Shown here piece after piece: positions 63,748 to 64,000 of a DNA stretch of 64,000 bases (position 1 is its first letter; each line of letters starts with the position of its first letter). The notes below the pieces were generated by a model. It was not told the DNA's origin, did no database searches, and saw nothing but the letters and a program-made list of their open reading frames with translations. This stretch comes from Pampus argenteus. Lineage: Eukaryota > Chordata > Actinopteri > Scombriformes > Stromateidae. The position numbers were made by a program, and so were the translations under genes. The stretch lies in contig CM072863.1 in assembly GCA_036937835.1 (NCBI GenBank), forward strand, positions 19,776,501-19,840,500. The letters are read 5' to 3'.

Positions 63748-64000
63748 GCATTCATTTTGAAAATGTCACGAGTGAGGAATATCACAGGAATGACATTTCA
63801 TCTCAACAATAGTAAGAGTGCCCACACTCCAAAATTAAAGGAATTAAAACCAGGTTGGTTTGTGGTTTCCTTTCAACAGCACATGAACAAACACTTGTAA
63901 GGCACAAAAGAAAAAGAAAAACCCTCCCACATTCTTTAACGGTCTCTCGTTAAAACCTAACAGAGAATAGGACTTACATGTGTAGGCAGCCGACACTTCC
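63336..64000. other. right-edge non-coding stretch
   Basis: No gene is visible. It holds an (AT)n microsatellite at 63714-63747 and otherwise AT-rich unremarkable sequence up to the window end. Confidence 0.6.
63714..63747. repeat. (AT)n microsatellite
   Basis: About 17 alternating TA/AT units, directly visible. Confidence 0.95.

Noticed and set aside
1..64000. CRISPR arrays, bacterial operons, defence islands or prophage-like systems
   Set aside because: The window is vertebrate genomic DNA with spliced genes; repeats are microsatellites or transposons without spacer structure.

Overview
The window looks like a ray-finned fish (teleost, probably percomorph) chromosome. It is AT-rich, with compact vertebrate-type genes of many small GT-AG exons, many dinucleotide microsatellites and short decayed transposon pieces. 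There are no bacterial-style operons, CRISPR arrays or recognisable RNA genes. Five protein-coding genes could be rebuilt exon by exon. In each, the splice phases close exactly and the reading frame is intact.

Layout. 1 to about 20.1 kb: no gene is visible, only microsatellites and transposon relics (a gypsy LTR/reverse-transcriptase scrap near 12.0-12.4 kb and a LINE 3' end near 16.7-17.3 kb). 20.2-32.6 kb, minus strand: mst1r (RON), a MET-family receptor tyrosine kinase, in 20 coding exons (about 1373 aa), with a possible promoter near 35.9 kb. 37.3-40.6 kb, minus: mon1a, a subunit of the Mon1-Ccz1 Rab7 exchange factor (521 aa). 42.2-45.3 kb, plus: traip, a RING ubiquitin ligase of replication-fork repair (449 aa), head-to-head with mon1a. 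47.1-57.4 kb, minus: grm6, the group III metabotropic glutamate receptor mGluR6 (896 aa), tail-to-tail with traip and with a likely untranslated first exon near 58.9 kb. 60.9-62.8 kb, minus: comt, catechol O-methyltransferase (264 aa, membrane-anchored form).

The genes do not form one pathway. mst1r, mon1a and traip are neighbours on human 3p21.31, so this is a conserved block. grm6 and comt lie on other human chromosomes (5q35 and 22q11), so a synteny boundary falls in the traip-grm6 gap and another between grm6 and comt.

I found no previously undescribed biological system. The observations most worth checking are: a perfect 42-bp inverted repeat near 59.9-60.0 kb; an in-frame, skippable 90-nt mst1r exon that carries the DYR motif; microsatellites that serve as polypyrimidine tracts of splice acceptors; the absence of a soluble-form start in comt; and three copies of one inverted-ended repeat family. 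All calls come from reading the sequence and from remembered family features; no search was run.
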